A DNA stretch of 64,000 bases from Lachnospiraceae bacterium. GTDB taxonomy: Bacteria > Bacillota > Clostridia > Lachnospirales > Lachnospiraceae. Below the pieces are notes generated by a model. That model made no database searches, had not been told where the DNA came from, and was given only the letters and a program-made list of their open reading frames with translations. Below, in pieces: positions 34,572 to 43,103 of this stretch. Position 1 is the stretch's first letter. Each line of letters opens with the position of its first letter. The position numbers and the translations under genes were made by a program. The stretch is from NCBI GenBank assembly GCA_021199495.1, contig JAJQHY010000018.1, positions 1-64,000 on the forward strand, written 5' to 3'.

Positions 34572-35501
34572 ATGAGCCTTTTGAGTGTGATCGTGCCCTG
34601 CTATAATGAAGAAGAAAATATCCTGCTTTTTTATGAGGAATTCCTGAAAAATCAGTCTTTTTTTGAAAAAAGAGGCATGGAGTTTGAAATCCTCTATGTG
34701 GATGATGGCTCCAGGGACGGGACAAAAGAGCAGATTCACAGGCTTCATGAAAAGGACGGGCGGGTACACATGATCTCCTTTTCCAGAAATTTCGGCAAGG
34801 AAGCAGGGCTTCTGGCCGGCTTTGAGAACGCTGCGGGAGACTATATTGTGGCCATGGATGCGGACTTACAGGACCCGCCGTCCCTGCTGCCTGAGATGTT
34901 TTCCTACATCGATGAGGGATATGACTCGGTGGCGACACGCAGAGTGAGCCGTAAGGGAGAACCGCCCATCCGTTCCTTTTTTGCCCGTTGTTTTTATAAG
35001 CTGATGCACAAAATCAGCAGGACGGAGATTGTGGACGGCGCGCGGGATTACCGGCTGATGACCAGGCAGGTCGTGGACGCGATTCTTTCCATGAAAGAGT
35101 ACAACCGCTTTACCAAGGGCATTTACGGCTGGGTTGGTTTTGATACCAAATGGATCGAGTACGAGAATGTCGAGAGAGCCAAAGGAGAGACCAAGTGGTC
35201 CTTCTGGAAGCTTTTGCTCTATTCGCTGGAGGGCATTATGGCCTTTTCCACGGTACCGCTGTCCATTGCCGCCTTTATAGGCCTCACCTTCTGCATCATT
35301 GCGTTTGCGGCGATGATCTTTATTATCGTGCGTACATTGATCTGGGGAGATCCGGTCGGCGGCTGGCCTTCCCTGGTCTGCATCATCACGCTGATTGCGG
35401 GTGTTCAGCTGTTCTGCATCGGGATTATTGGACAGTATCTGGCCAAAACCTACATGGAAGTGAAGGCCAGGCCCATCTATATTGTAAAAGAAAAGCTGTA
35501 A
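34572..35501 (+). CDS. GtrB-type polyprenyl-phosphate glycosyltransferase
   Basis: This 309-aa GT2 enzyme has an N-terminal catalytic domain (VIVPCYNEEENI, VDDGSRDGT, MDADLQDPP) and two C-terminal membrane helices (about 230-295). That layout is the DPM1/GtrB type, which moves a sugar from a nucleotide donor to undecaprenyl phosphate on the inner face of the membrane. The start at 34572 has AAAGGAG upstream; the 34536 ATG is less likely. It resembles the gene at 59227. Confidence 0.9.
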   Translation: MSLLSVIVPCYNEEENILLFYEEFLKNQSFFEKRGMEFEILYVDDGSRDGTKEQIHRLHEKDGRVHMISFSRNFGKEAGLLAGFENAAGDYIVAMDADLQDPPSLLPEMFSYIDEGYDSVATRRVSRKGEPPIRSFFARCFYKLMHKISRTEIVDGARDYRLMTRQVVDAILSMKEYNRFTKGIYGWVGFDTKWIEYENVERAKGETKWSFWKLLLYSLEGIMAFSTVPLSIAAFIGLTFCIIAFAAMIFIIVRTLIWGDPVGGWPSLVCIITLIAGVQLFCIGIIGQYLAKTYMEVKARPIYIVKEKL

Positions 35502-35693
35502 TCGGTCGGGAAAAATCCCGGAATATCCGCAGCATATGACAAAATACACCGCAGCAGGCGACAAAATGCGCGATGGCTTTCTCTTCACAAAAATCGACAC
35601 ACATGTTAAGATTTCCCTGCCGGATACGGAAAAAATCAAAAATCCGGCAAATCACATACTGCATATACCGGATGTGGAAAGGGGAATTTTACT

Positions 35694-36071
35694 ATGGATA
35701 TTTTGTCAATGGAAGAAGTACAGCTGGAAACCTATGTCACCAGAATCATGCTGGATGTGGGCGTGCCCGCCCACCTGAAGGGCTATCATTATCTGCGCGA
35801 CGCGATCATGATGTCCAGCAGAGATATGGAGGCCGTCTCCAGTGTGACGAAGCTTCTCTATCCAGCCATCGCAAAGCATTTTAAAACCACCGATCAGAAG
35901 GTGGAGCGGGCGGTCAGGAACGCCATCGAGGTTTCCTGGCAGAGGGGCAACAGCGCTACCTTTGAGGAGCTGTTCGGTTACTCCAACGCGCATGGCAGGC
36001 CGAGACCTACCAACAGCGAGTACATCGCCCGGATCGCTGACAAGGTCCGGCTGGACGTGAAAGCGCTCTGA
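35694..36071 (+). CDS. Stand-alone Spo0A C-terminal DNA-binding domain protein
   Basis: This 125-aa protein consists almost only of the Spo0A effector domain: LKGYHYLRDAIMM, the recognition-helix region KVERAVRNAIEVSWQRGN, and RPTNSEYIARIADKVRL. The phospho-receiver domain of true Spo0A is absent; the preceding intergenic sequence encodes no receiver. It would bind 0A-like boxes without phosphorylation control. AAAGGGGA precedes the ATG and a strong terminator follows, so it is a single-gene unit. Its targets are unknown; sporulation or the adjoining envelope genes are candidates. Confidence 0.88.
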   Translation: MDILSMEEVQLETYVTRIMLDVGVPAHLKGYHYLRDAIMMSSRDMEAVSSVTKLLYPAIAKHFKTTDQKVERAVRNAIEVSWQRGNSATFEELFGYSNAHGRPRPTNSEYIARIADKVRLDVKAL

Positions 36072-36081
36072 CGCAAAAAGA

Positions 36082-36118
36082 GCCCTCTCCTGCGGTTGCT
36101 GCGGGGGAGGGCTTTTTG
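36082..36118 (+). terminator. Terminator after the Spo0A-C gene
   Basis: AGCCCTCTCC pairs with GGGGAGGGCT around a GC-rich loop, followed by TTTTT (about 36114-36118). It ends 18 nt before the next start codon, leaving no promoter space for the following genes. Confidence 0.85.
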
Positions 36119-36136
36119 CTGTTGTGAGAGGTAATT

Positions 36137-37000
36137 ATGATCCTATTGATTTCAGGATTAATGATTATATGGGGATTTGCGGAGGGCGCTTATCTGTATG
36201 TGCTCATGACGGGCGGGACGCTTGCCGCATATGAGGGACTGCTGGCACCTGCGCTGATCGCAGGGGCGGCAGCAGCTTTTTTGCTGTGCCGCTGGTACAG
36301 ACGTCTGTGCGGCCGGGGCAGAAACCCTCTGCCGGCCGGAAAGCTTTCTCTGCGGGAAGGCGGCGCGTATTTTATCATTCTTGCGGCGGCCGGGATTGTG
36401 ACGCTTTCGCACTTCACCGGATATTATGTGGTGGATCTGTCGGATGCGGTGTATGAGATGGCAATCAATACAGTTTCGGGAGGAGTGCTTGCCGGACAGC
36501 ATCCGTTTACGGGAGAAGCAGCGGGAAGCATTCCTTTACGGATCCGGATTCTGGGACTGTATGCGCTGTATGCGGCGGTGATGGATAAAGCCGGCCTGTC
36601 GGCCTATATGCTGATGGGACAGATTGTGCCGGCAATCATCTGGTTTCTGCATATGGGAATCATGGCTTCTCTGGGCAGAACACTTTTGCGCGGCCGCGAA
36701 CGGTATCTGTGGCTGTTCGTGTCCCTGGCGGCGGTGATGGTTCTGGCAACGGCGCATATTGAGGGCATGATCGGATATCGCCTTTTTTATGAGGGATTTT
36801 CCGGAGAAACCATCCGGGCGGCCATTCTGCTGCCGTTCTGCGTGCTGTGCTGCTGTCAGAAAAGGTGGCTGCCGGCGCTTTTGTGTGTTGCCGCGGAAGC
36901 ATCATTGGTCTGGACGACATACGGTATTGGATACTGTGCCCTGGTGATGGTTGTTTTTCTTGCGGTGACTTTATGGCAGAAGAGGAGGGAGAAGTCATGA
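36137..37000 (+). CDS. Polytopic membrane protein, unknown function (N-terminal partner)
   Basis: This 287-aa protein has about eight membrane helices. A loop after the third helix (TGYYVVDLSDAVYEMAINTVSGG, ~95-117) is polar and may face outside. It recalls the multi-spanning glycosyltransferase-like proteins (DUF6077 type) of Lachnospiraceae surface loci, but I cannot assign it firmly. GAGAGG precedes the start. It overlaps the next gene by ATGA, and together the two look like halves of one machine. Confidence 0.7.
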   Translation: MILLISGLMIIWGFAEGAYLYVLMTGGTLAAYEGLLAPALIAGAAAAFLLCRWYRRLCGRGRNPLPAGKLSLREGGAYFIILAAAGIVTLSHFTGYYVVDLSDAVYEMAINTVSGGVLAGQHPFTGEAAGSIPLRIRILGLYALYAAVMDKAGLSAYMLMGQIVPAIIWFLHMGIMASLGRTLLRGRERYLWLFVSLAAVMVLATAHIEGMIGYRLFYEGFSGETIRAAILLPFCVLCCCQKRWLPALLCVAAEASLVWTTYGIGYCALVMVVFLAVTLWQKRREKS

Positions 37001-37833
37001 GCCTGAATTTTCTGAAGTGGCAGGAGGGAACGGCAGATTTTAAACAGGAAGCGGGGCTTCTGCTTTTGCTGTTTGTTGTGAGCGTGCTCCTGATATGGCG
37101 CAGGGAAAAACGGGAGGGAGGACTTCTGGCGGTATCCGGTACCGTCCTTGCCGTCCTTGTGTTTGTACCGGTTACGGCAGTTTTTCTCCTGATGGGATAT
37201 ACGGGTTTTTATGACTGGACGGATCTTCTGCTTATCGTCCCGCTGACGCCTGTACTGGCTATGGGCGGCTGCCTTCTGGTGGAGGACGTGTCCGGCGTAC
37301 ATCGTAAGGACGCCGGAACGGGTGATGCGGCAATTCAAAAGCTCCCGGCTGCGGCAGCTGCAGCCTGCGTCATCTTTCTTTTAATGGGAGCTGCGAATTT
37401 CCATGCCTTTGATGAGGAGGAGACGTCGGACGGTTATGGCATTCCGGCGCAGACGCTTGAAATTTATGAGAGCCTGCGGGATAATGTGGGAGAGGAAGAG
37501 ATGACTGTCCTGGCAAACGGGGAGCTCCTGATGTATATCCGCCTGTACAGCGCGGACTGGTATCCTGCCTACGGCAGAGATCTCTGGGACAGCCATGCGG
37601 CCGGATATGTGGAGTATACCTACGGTGATGAGACTGAAATTTATGAGATTCTGGCTTCCTCATCGCTGACGGAGGAAAACCGTAAAACACTCCTTTCCTA
37701 TGTGGAGGACACGCAGCCGGACTGCCTGATTGTATCCCGGGAGTGGGAGGCTTTACTCGGGGATTTATCTGATTACAATTTGGTAACATTAACAGAGCAA
37801 TATATAGCATATATATCTGACACAAGGGACTGA
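36997..37833 (+). CDS. Membrane protein, unknown function (C-terminal partner)
   Basis: This 278-aa protein has about four hydrophobic segments in the first 140 residues, then a soluble domain with acidic and tyrosine-rich stretches (AGYVEYTYGDETEIYEIL). It resembles the C-terminal half of GT-C-like membrane proteins. The start at 36997 is set by the ATGA overlap with the previous gene and by GAGGAGGGAG upstream. The last five codons (DTRD-stop) overlap the start of RNA element A copy 2. Confidence 0.7.
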   Translation: MSLNFLKWQEGTADFKQEAGLLLLLFVVSVLLIWRREKREGGLLAVSGTVLAVLVFVPVTAVFLLMGYTGFYDWTDLLLIVPLTPVLAMGGCLLVEDVSGVHRKDAGTGDAAIQKLPAAAAAACVIFLLMGAANFHAFDEEETSDGYGIPAQTLEIYESLRDNVGEEEMTVLANGELLMYIRLYSADWYPAYGRDLWDSHAAGYVEYTYGDETEIYEILASSSLTEENRKTLLSYVEDTQPDCLIVSREWEALLGDLSDYNLVTLTEQYIAYISDTRD

Positions 37834-37940
37834 AAATCAGAAAGCGAATGTTTACATTCAGATTTCTGATTTTAAGGACCGCAACAATATGAGAAAGGAG
37901 CCATTTTTCATGGAAAAATGAGCGGATTTCGAATATTGTC
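37819..37940 (+). ncRNA. Structured RNA element type A, copy 2
   Basis: GACACAAGGGAC (37819-37830), a hairpin AAAATCAGAAA/TTTCTGATTTT with inner GAATG/CATTC, GGACCGCAAC (37876-37885), then ACAATAT pairing with ATATTGT, GAGAAAGGAGC facing GCGGATTTCGA, and apical ATTTTTC/GAAAAAT. Motifs match the copy at 19130; stem bases differ in compensating pairs. It begins inside the 3' end of the upstream gene and ends 85 nt before the first exopolysaccharide gene. Confidence 0.6.
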
Positions 37941-38024
37941 AGGATTTTGGGAGCGCATGGCGCGGACACCCGAAGGGCGCTCTGTGAGGAAATCCTGGTG
38001 TCAGAAGACAACAGAGGAAAACGG

Positions 38025-38783
38025 ATGAATGACCTGGTAAGCATTGTCATACCTGTGCATAATGTCAGAAAATATATTACGCAAACCATTGAGAGCGTCC
38101 GCACGCAGAGCTATACCAACTGGGAGCTGATATTGACGGAGGACTGCTCCACCGATGGAACGAGAGAACTGCTGGCGCAGTATCTGGACGAGCTTTCGGA
38201 TGACCGGATCCGCGTGATCTGGCTGGATGAGAACGTGGGGGCCGCCGCGGCCAGAAACCTTGGAGTGGAGAACTCCAGGGGCCGTTTTGTTGCTTATCTG
38301 GATGCGGATGATATCTGGGAGAAGGACAAGCTGCTGTGTCAGCTGCAGTTTATGCGGCAGACCGGCGCCGCGTTTTGCTTTACCAATTACGAGTTCGCGG
38401 ATGAGAGCGGCCGCGGCACGGGGAAGGTCGTGCATGTTCCGGCTACTCTGACCTATCGCAGGGCGCTTCGCAATACGACGATTTTTACTTCCACGGTGAT
38501 GCTCGATACACAGCAGATTCCGAGAAACGAGATCCGGATGCCTGATATCAGGAGTGAGGATACGGCTCTGTGGTGGCAGCTTCTTCGGATGGGATATACT
38601 GCGTATGGCTTTCAGGAAACTTATGTTTTTTACCGCAGGCCGGCCAGAAGCCTTTCCTCCAACAAGCTCTCCGCTGTGAAACGAATCTGGAACCTGTACC
38701 GCAGGTCGGAAAAACTCGGAGTCCTTTACAGCTGTTATAATTTCTTTTTCTGGGCATTTCGGGCGGTGCGCCGGAGGGTATAA
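38025..38783 (+). CDS. Family 2 glycosyltransferase
   Basis: This 252-aa GT-A enzyme has VSIVIPVHNVRKYI, LTEDCSTDGT, AARNLGVENSRG and the DADD metal site (YLDADDIWEKDK). The start at 38025 has GAGGAAAACGG upstream; the in-frame ATG at 37947 is unlikely. First gene of the exopolysaccharide locus and 5 nt before the initiating transferase. It likely adds an early sugar of the repeat unit; donor and linkage cannot be read. Confidence 0.88.
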   Translation: MNDLVSIVIPVHNVRKYITQTIESVRTQSYTNWELILTEDCSTDGTRELLAQYLDELSDDRIRVIWLDENVGAAAARNLGVENSRGRFVAYLDADDIWEKDKLLCQLQFMRQTGAAFCFTNYEFADESGRGTGKVVHVPATLTYRRALRNTTIFTSTVMLDTQQIPRNEIRMPDIRSEDTALWWQLLRMGYTAYGFQETYVFYRRPARSLSSNKLSAVKRIWNLYRRSEKLGVLYSCYNFFFWAFRAVRRRV

Positions 38784-38788
38784 TGTAA

Positions 38789-40234
38789 ATGAAAAAATTA
38801 GGTGAATTCAAAAGACTGATCGTCATATGCTTCTCTATTATTACCATAGCCAGTGAGTCGCTGGTCTATGCTTATTTCTGGTATACGAACTATTCCATTC
38901 AGATTCGTTCCAATCTGTGGTTTTCCACGAGGGGACACTGGCTGGCCATCGCCATCTATGTTCTGCTGCTCTTAGCCTTTTCCACGATGTACGGCGGACT
39001 GAATATCGGGTATCTGAGAACTTCTGAGGTGGTTTTTTCCCAGATTTTTTCCATTATCGGGACAAATGTAATCACATACGGCCAGAATTCTCTGATGAAC
39101 TGGGCGCTGATGTATGCGCCGACCTATGTGAAGATGACGATCTATCAGGCCGGCGTTTCCTTCCTGTGTTCCATGTTTTTTTACTGGCTGTACCGGCAGA
39201 TTTTCCCGCCGAGAAAGCTTTTGCTGGTTCACGGGGAGCGGCCGTATGACGATCTTGTCAGAAAATTTGAAACCCGTAAGGACAAATATGAGATCTGCCA
39301 TTGTATTGATATCCGGGAGGGGATTGAGAAAGTCTGCCAGGAGGCCACAGAGCGCTATGACGCGGTGGTGATCGGAGACATCGATGTCAGCAGCCGCAAC
39401 AAGATTTTCAAATTCTGTTATGGGGCGGGAATCCGCACTTATATTCTTCCCAAGCTTTCGGATGTGATTTTAAGCGGGGCGGAGGAGATGCATATTTTCG
39501 ATACGCCCATGTTCCTGACCAGGGAGTATACGCTGCGTATCGAGGAGCGTTTTTTTAAGCGCCTGATGGATATTGTGCTCTCCCTGATTCTCCTGATTGT
39601 CACATCACCGTTCATGCTGCTGACAGCGCTGGCGGTGAAGCTGTATGACAGAGGACCGGTTTTATATAAACAGACCCGCTGTACGGAAAATATGCGGGAA
39701 TTTCAGATCATGAAGTTCCGCAGCATGCGGGTGGATGCGGAAAAGGACGGCGTGGCCAGACTTGCGCAGAAGAACGATGACAGGATTACGCCGGTCGGCA
39801 AAGTGATCCGCAAATGCAGGATGGATGAGCTGCCGCAGCTGATCAACATTCTGAAGGGCGACATGTCCTTCATCGGACCAAGACCGGAGCGGCCGGAAAT
39901 CATTAAACAGTATATGGAGGTCATGCCGGAATTTGCTTTTCGCACCAAGGTCAAGGCTGGCCTGGCGGGATACGCCCAGATTTACGGCAAATACAACACT
40001 ACGCCCTATGATAAGCTGAAGCTTGATCTGACCTATATTGAGAACTATTCCATCTGGCTTGATTTAAAACTGATGCTGCTGACTTTGAAGATTCTGTTCT
40101 GGCCGGACAGCACGGAAGGCGTGGAGGCAGAGCAGGTGACCGCTTTTAAGGAGGAAATGTACAGGCAAAGAGAAGCGGACAGATCAGAGAAAGGAGACAA
40201 TCCTGTAAGCACTGAACCGGAAAATGAGGAGTGA
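38789..40234 (+). CDS. Initiating polyprenyl glycosylphosphotransferase
   Basis: This 481-aa protein is of the PHPT type (WbaP/CpsE/EpsL-like). It has four N-terminal membrane helices, a nucleotide-binding-like middle, a further membrane hairpin (about 260-283), and the C-terminal catalytic domain: YDRGPVLYKQTRC, MKFRSMRVDAEKDG, RKCRMDELPQLINILKGDMSFIGPRPERPE. It moves a sugar-1-phosphate to undecaprenyl phosphate, the first step of repeat-unit assembly. Its end overlaps the ribosome site of the next gene. Confidence 0.93.
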   Translation: MKKLGEFKRLIVICFSIITIASESLVYAYFWYTNYSIQIRSNLWFSTRGHWLAIAIYVLLLLAFSTMYGGLNIGYLRTSEVVFSQIFSIIGTNVITYGQNSLMNWALMYAPTYVKMTIYQAGVSFLCSMFFYWLYRQIFPPRKLLLVHGERPYDDLVRKFETRKDKYEICHCIDIREGIEKVCQEATERYDAVVIGDIDVSSRNKIFKFCYGAGIRTYILPKLSDVILSGAEEMHIFDTPMFLTREYTLRIEERFFKRLMDIVLSLILLIVTSPFMLLTALAVKLYDRGPVLYKQTRCTENMREFQIMKFRSMRVDAEKDGVARLAQKNDDRITPVGKVIRKCRMDELPQLINILKGDMSFIGPRPERPEIIKQYMEVMPEFAFRTKVKAGLAGYAQIYGKYNTTPYDKLKLDLTYIENYSIWLDLKLMLLTLKILFWPDSTEGVEAEQVTAFKEEMYRQREADRSEKGDNPVSTEPENEE

Positions 40235-40238
40235 AAAG

Positions 40239-41327
40239 ATGGATGAATCAAAAGCGTGGGATCTTTATAAGGAGCCGTTCGATCTGAAGCTGTTTCTTCT
40301 GCAGATGCTGCGGAAATGGTATATTTTCATACTCTCGGCCCTGGGCGGCGCGCTGCTGCTGGGCGGAGGGTATTTTCTGGTAAAAGTGGTGTTCGCGCCC
40401 ACAAGGGAATACCAGGCGGATATCATCTGTTATATGCAGTATACCGTGGATCCGGACGCAAGCGAATCCTATGTTACGGATTATTTCAATGAGTATACCT
40501 GGAACGAATGGATTGTCTGCGATGAAATTCAGGCAATCATTTCAGAGGCGGTTGGTTATGAGATCACAGAGACGGAGCTGGCTTCCTATGTCAGCACCAC
40601 GGTGCCGGCGGACGTCAGGCTGCAGACGATTTCGGTGGTGACAACCGACCCGGATTTGTCCCTTGCCATTGCGCGCTGCTATGAGGAGTGGCTGCCTGTC
40701 TTCGCGCAGGATCAGCGCGAACTGGACAGCATCCGTATCGTTGACAGTCCCGAGCAGGCGTATCTGGTTAAGGAGGATGTCAGGACATTTCGCGCGGCAC
40801 TTTTGGGCGGGCTGATCGGTCTTTTTGTCTGCTGCATGGTTCTGTGGCTTTCCTGGCTTGCTGATGACAGGGTGTATTTGCCGGGACAGCTGAGCCGGAG
40901 GCACGGTTTAAAGGTGTTCGGCGCCAATGGTCAGGAGGAGCTTGTCGAGAATGTCCGTTATGCGGTCTCAAATCGGCAGAATATCGCATTGGTGGGAACG
41001 AGCGGCTCTGCGCACTTTATGGAAATATTGCCTTATTTTCAGAGCACATTTCCGGAAAAGCACTGGGAGACCGTCATGGGAACGCTGCAGTACCCGGAGG
41101 GAGCTTCAAAGCTTCGAACCATGGACGGCGTCATTTTTGTGGCGGAGGCAGGTGTGGATTCGAGTGCCCTGATCGAGCGGGTACTTGATTTTTACAGGCA
41201 GCAGGAGATTGCGCTGACCGGCGCGGTACTCTGGGGCTGTGATCAGAGGCTTTTAAAGCAGTATTACGGTTCCGGGGCGCATGGATTTTTCCAGCTTCGT
41301 AAGCTGAGGCGGCGGGGGAAAGCGTAA
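40239..41327 (+). CDS. CpsC-like chain-length protein fused to a degenerate kinase-like domain
   Basis: This 362-aa protein starts with a Wzz/CpsC layout: helix at about 22-45, extracytoplasmic region, second helix near 190-210. The cytoplasmic part (about 220-350) has the look of a CpsD/BY-kinase fold (QNIALVGTSGSAHFMEILPYF, MDGVIFVAEAGVDSSALIERVLDF, GAVLWGCD) but has no Walker A lysine and no C-terminal tyrosine cluster. It probably sets polymer length without kinase activity. ATG 40239 with GAGGAG is preferred. Confidence 0.8.
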   Translation: MDESKAWDLYKEPFDLKLFLLQMLRKWYIFILSALGGALLLGGGYFLVKVVFAPTREYQADIICYMQYTVDPDASESYVTDYFNEYTWNEWIVCDEIQAIISEAVGYEITETELASYVSTTVPADVRLQTISVVTTDPDLSLAIARCYEEWLPVFAQDQRELDSIRIVDSPEQAYLVKEDVRTFRAALLGGLIGLFVCCMVLWLSWLADDRVYLPGQLSRRHGLKVFGANGQEELVENVRYAVSNRQNIALVGTSGSAHFMEILPYFQSTFPEKHWETVMGTLQYPEGASKLRTMDGVIFVAEAGVDSSALIERVLDFYRQQEIALTGAVLWGCDQRLLKQYYGSGAHGFFQLRKLRRRGKA

Positions 41328-42133
41328 TGGCGGTTGAGGTTCTGTTATCCAGCTTAAATCAGGACGTTCCCGCATTGCTCAAAAAGACCGGGCTGAATGG
41401 TCCGGCTGTGGTGGTCAATCAGTGTGACAGGGAGGGAAGTGAAGAAGTCACACTTCCCGGCGGCTGTGCGCGAGTCTTTTATTCCGCGGAGCGCGGTGTG
41501 GGCAGAAGCCGCAACCTGGCGCTGTCAAAGGCGCGGGAGGATCTCTGTATTTTCGGGGATGAGGATATTGTCTACCGGGAGGGCTACGCGAACCTGATAG
41601 CGGCGGAGTTTCAAAAACATCCGGAGGCTGACGGCCTTTTATTTCAGGTTGAGGTGGATCCTTCACGCAGAACGTATGCAAATGACAGCTTTGGACGGGT
41701 CGGCTTGCTCAACTGCGGCAGATATCCGGCCTACAGCATGGCCTTTCGCCGGCGAAAGCTTATTGACAGTGGGGTCAGGTTTTCCACGCTTTTTGGCGGC
41801 GGCGCCCGTTACAGCAATGGTGAGGACAGTCTCTTTATCCGGGATGTGATCAAAGCGGGGCTGAAAATATACAAAACGCCGGTGTGCATTGGGGAGGAAA
41901 TCCCGCGGCCATCTACCTGGTTTACCGGCTATCATGAAAAATTCTTTTTTGACAGAGGCGTGCTGTATGCGTTTCTTTATGGCTGCATGGCGCCTGTATG
42001 GGCGTTTCGTTTTGTATTTACCAAGAGGAAGCTGATGTGTCAGGAAATTCCCTGGCAGTCGGCCTATGGTATTGTCCTGAAGGGAATCAGGGAAGGACGC
42101 CGGGTGAAAAGGAAAGAAAAAAATGAAGCTTAG
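41327..42133 (+). CDS. Glycosyltransferase-like protein (GT-A fold)
   Basis: This 268-aa protein has VGRSRNLALSKAREDLCIFGDEDIVY, with a D-E-D metal site in place of the usual DxD, and a later GEDSLFIRDVIKAG motif common in family 2 enzymes. The N-terminal strand-turn is atypical (VEVLLSSLNQDVPALL). The start overlaps the previous stop (TAATG). It acts in the same operon on the growing repeat unit. Confidence 0.75.
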   Translation: MAVEVLLSSLNQDVPALLKKTGLNGPAVVVNQCDREGSEEVTLPGGCARVFYSAERGVGRSRNLALSKAREDLCIFGDEDIVYREGYANLIAAEFQKHPEADGLLFQVEVDPSRRTYANDSFGRVGLLNCGRYPAYSMAFRRRKLIDSGVRFSTLFGGGARYSNGEDSLFIRDVIKAGLKIYKTPVCIGEEIPRPSTWFTGYHEKFFFDRGVLYAFLYGCMAPVWAFRFVFTKRKLMCQEIPWQSAYGIVLKGIREGRRVKRKEKNEA

Positions 42134-42989
42134 CATCATCACCGTGAGCCTGAACGCGGGCGATAAATTATTGGAAACGGTCAAAAGCGCTGCGGAGCAG
42201 ACTTTTTCGGACTATGAGCTGATTGTTCAGGACGGAGGCTCCAAAGATGGTTCTCTTAAAACGCTGTCAGACTGGCTTGCGGAAAATGCGGACATGGCCG
42301 GTCGTGTCAGAATTTTCACGGAGAAGGACAACGGGATCTACGACGGCATGAACCGGGGCGCGGCAAAAGCGCAGGGGGAGTTTCTGTATTTTTTAAACTG
42401 CGGGGATGTGTTTCATGGGCCGGAGGCGCTGAAGGCGTTTGCGGACGGCATGGAGGATGCGGGTGTTCGTTGGGGGAATACCGGGGCGGATCAGGAAGCG
42501 GCCGGTGTACATCAGGAGGCCGCCGCGGCAATTTTTTACGGGAACGTTTTTGATACGCTGCGGGGCAGTGTGGTGCAGTCCAATCCGAAGATGGACACTT
42601 TTGCCTGCTATCGCAACGTGCCCTGCCACCAGGCATGCGTGTACCACAGAAGCCTTTTTCAGGAGAGGGGATATCTGTCCTGTTGCCGTGTGCGCGCGGA
42701 CTATGAGCACTTTCTCTGGTGTTTTTTAGAAAAAAAGGTTCCTGCTCTTTACGTTCCGGTGACGCTCGCGGACTATGAGGGCGGCGGCTTTTCGGAGACG
42801 GCTTTAAACAGAAAGCGCTCCGCGGCGGAGCATAAGGAGATCACGGCGCAGTATATGACGGGACGGCAGCGTTTCTGCTACCGGGCAGCTCTGGTGCTTT
42901 CCCTTCAGCCTCTCAGAACAGCGCTTGCGGAGAATGAGGCGACGGGGCGCTTTTATCAGAAGATAAAAGGCACCTTGTATCGCGGATAA
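42123..42989 (+). CDS. Family 2 glycosyltransferase
   Basis: This 288-aa WcaA-like GT2 has LSIITVSLNAGDKLLETV, VQDGGSKDGS, and DNGIYDGMNRG followed by NCGDVF. An odd insertion near residues 118-136 repeats QEAA (ADQEAAGVHQEAAAA), which may be a recent small duplication. It overlaps the preceding gene by 11 nt. Similar enzymes are common in colanic-acid-like loci. Confidence 0.88.
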   Translation: MKLSIITVSLNAGDKLLETVKSAAEQTFSDYELIVQDGGSKDGSLKTLSDWLAENADMAGRVRIFTEKDNGIYDGMNRGAAKAQGEFLYFLNCGDVFHGPEALKAFADGMEDAGVRWGNTGADQEAAGVHQEAAAAIFYGNVFDTLRGSVVQSNPKMDTFACYRNVPCHQACVYHRSLFQERGYLSCCRVRADYEHFLWCFLEKKVPALYVPVTLADYEGGGFSETALNRKRSAAEHKEITAQYMTGRQRFCYRAALVLSLQPLRTALAENEATGRFYQKIKGTLYRG

Positions 42990-43103
42990 CGGGAAATATG
43001 GGGTGGCTGTTTGGATATACACAGGCCATTCCCAAAGACAGGTGACCCGGAAAATGCAGCTGTGAACGGCAGCAGGCAGTGGGTGGTCACGAGGTAGAAC
43101 TAC

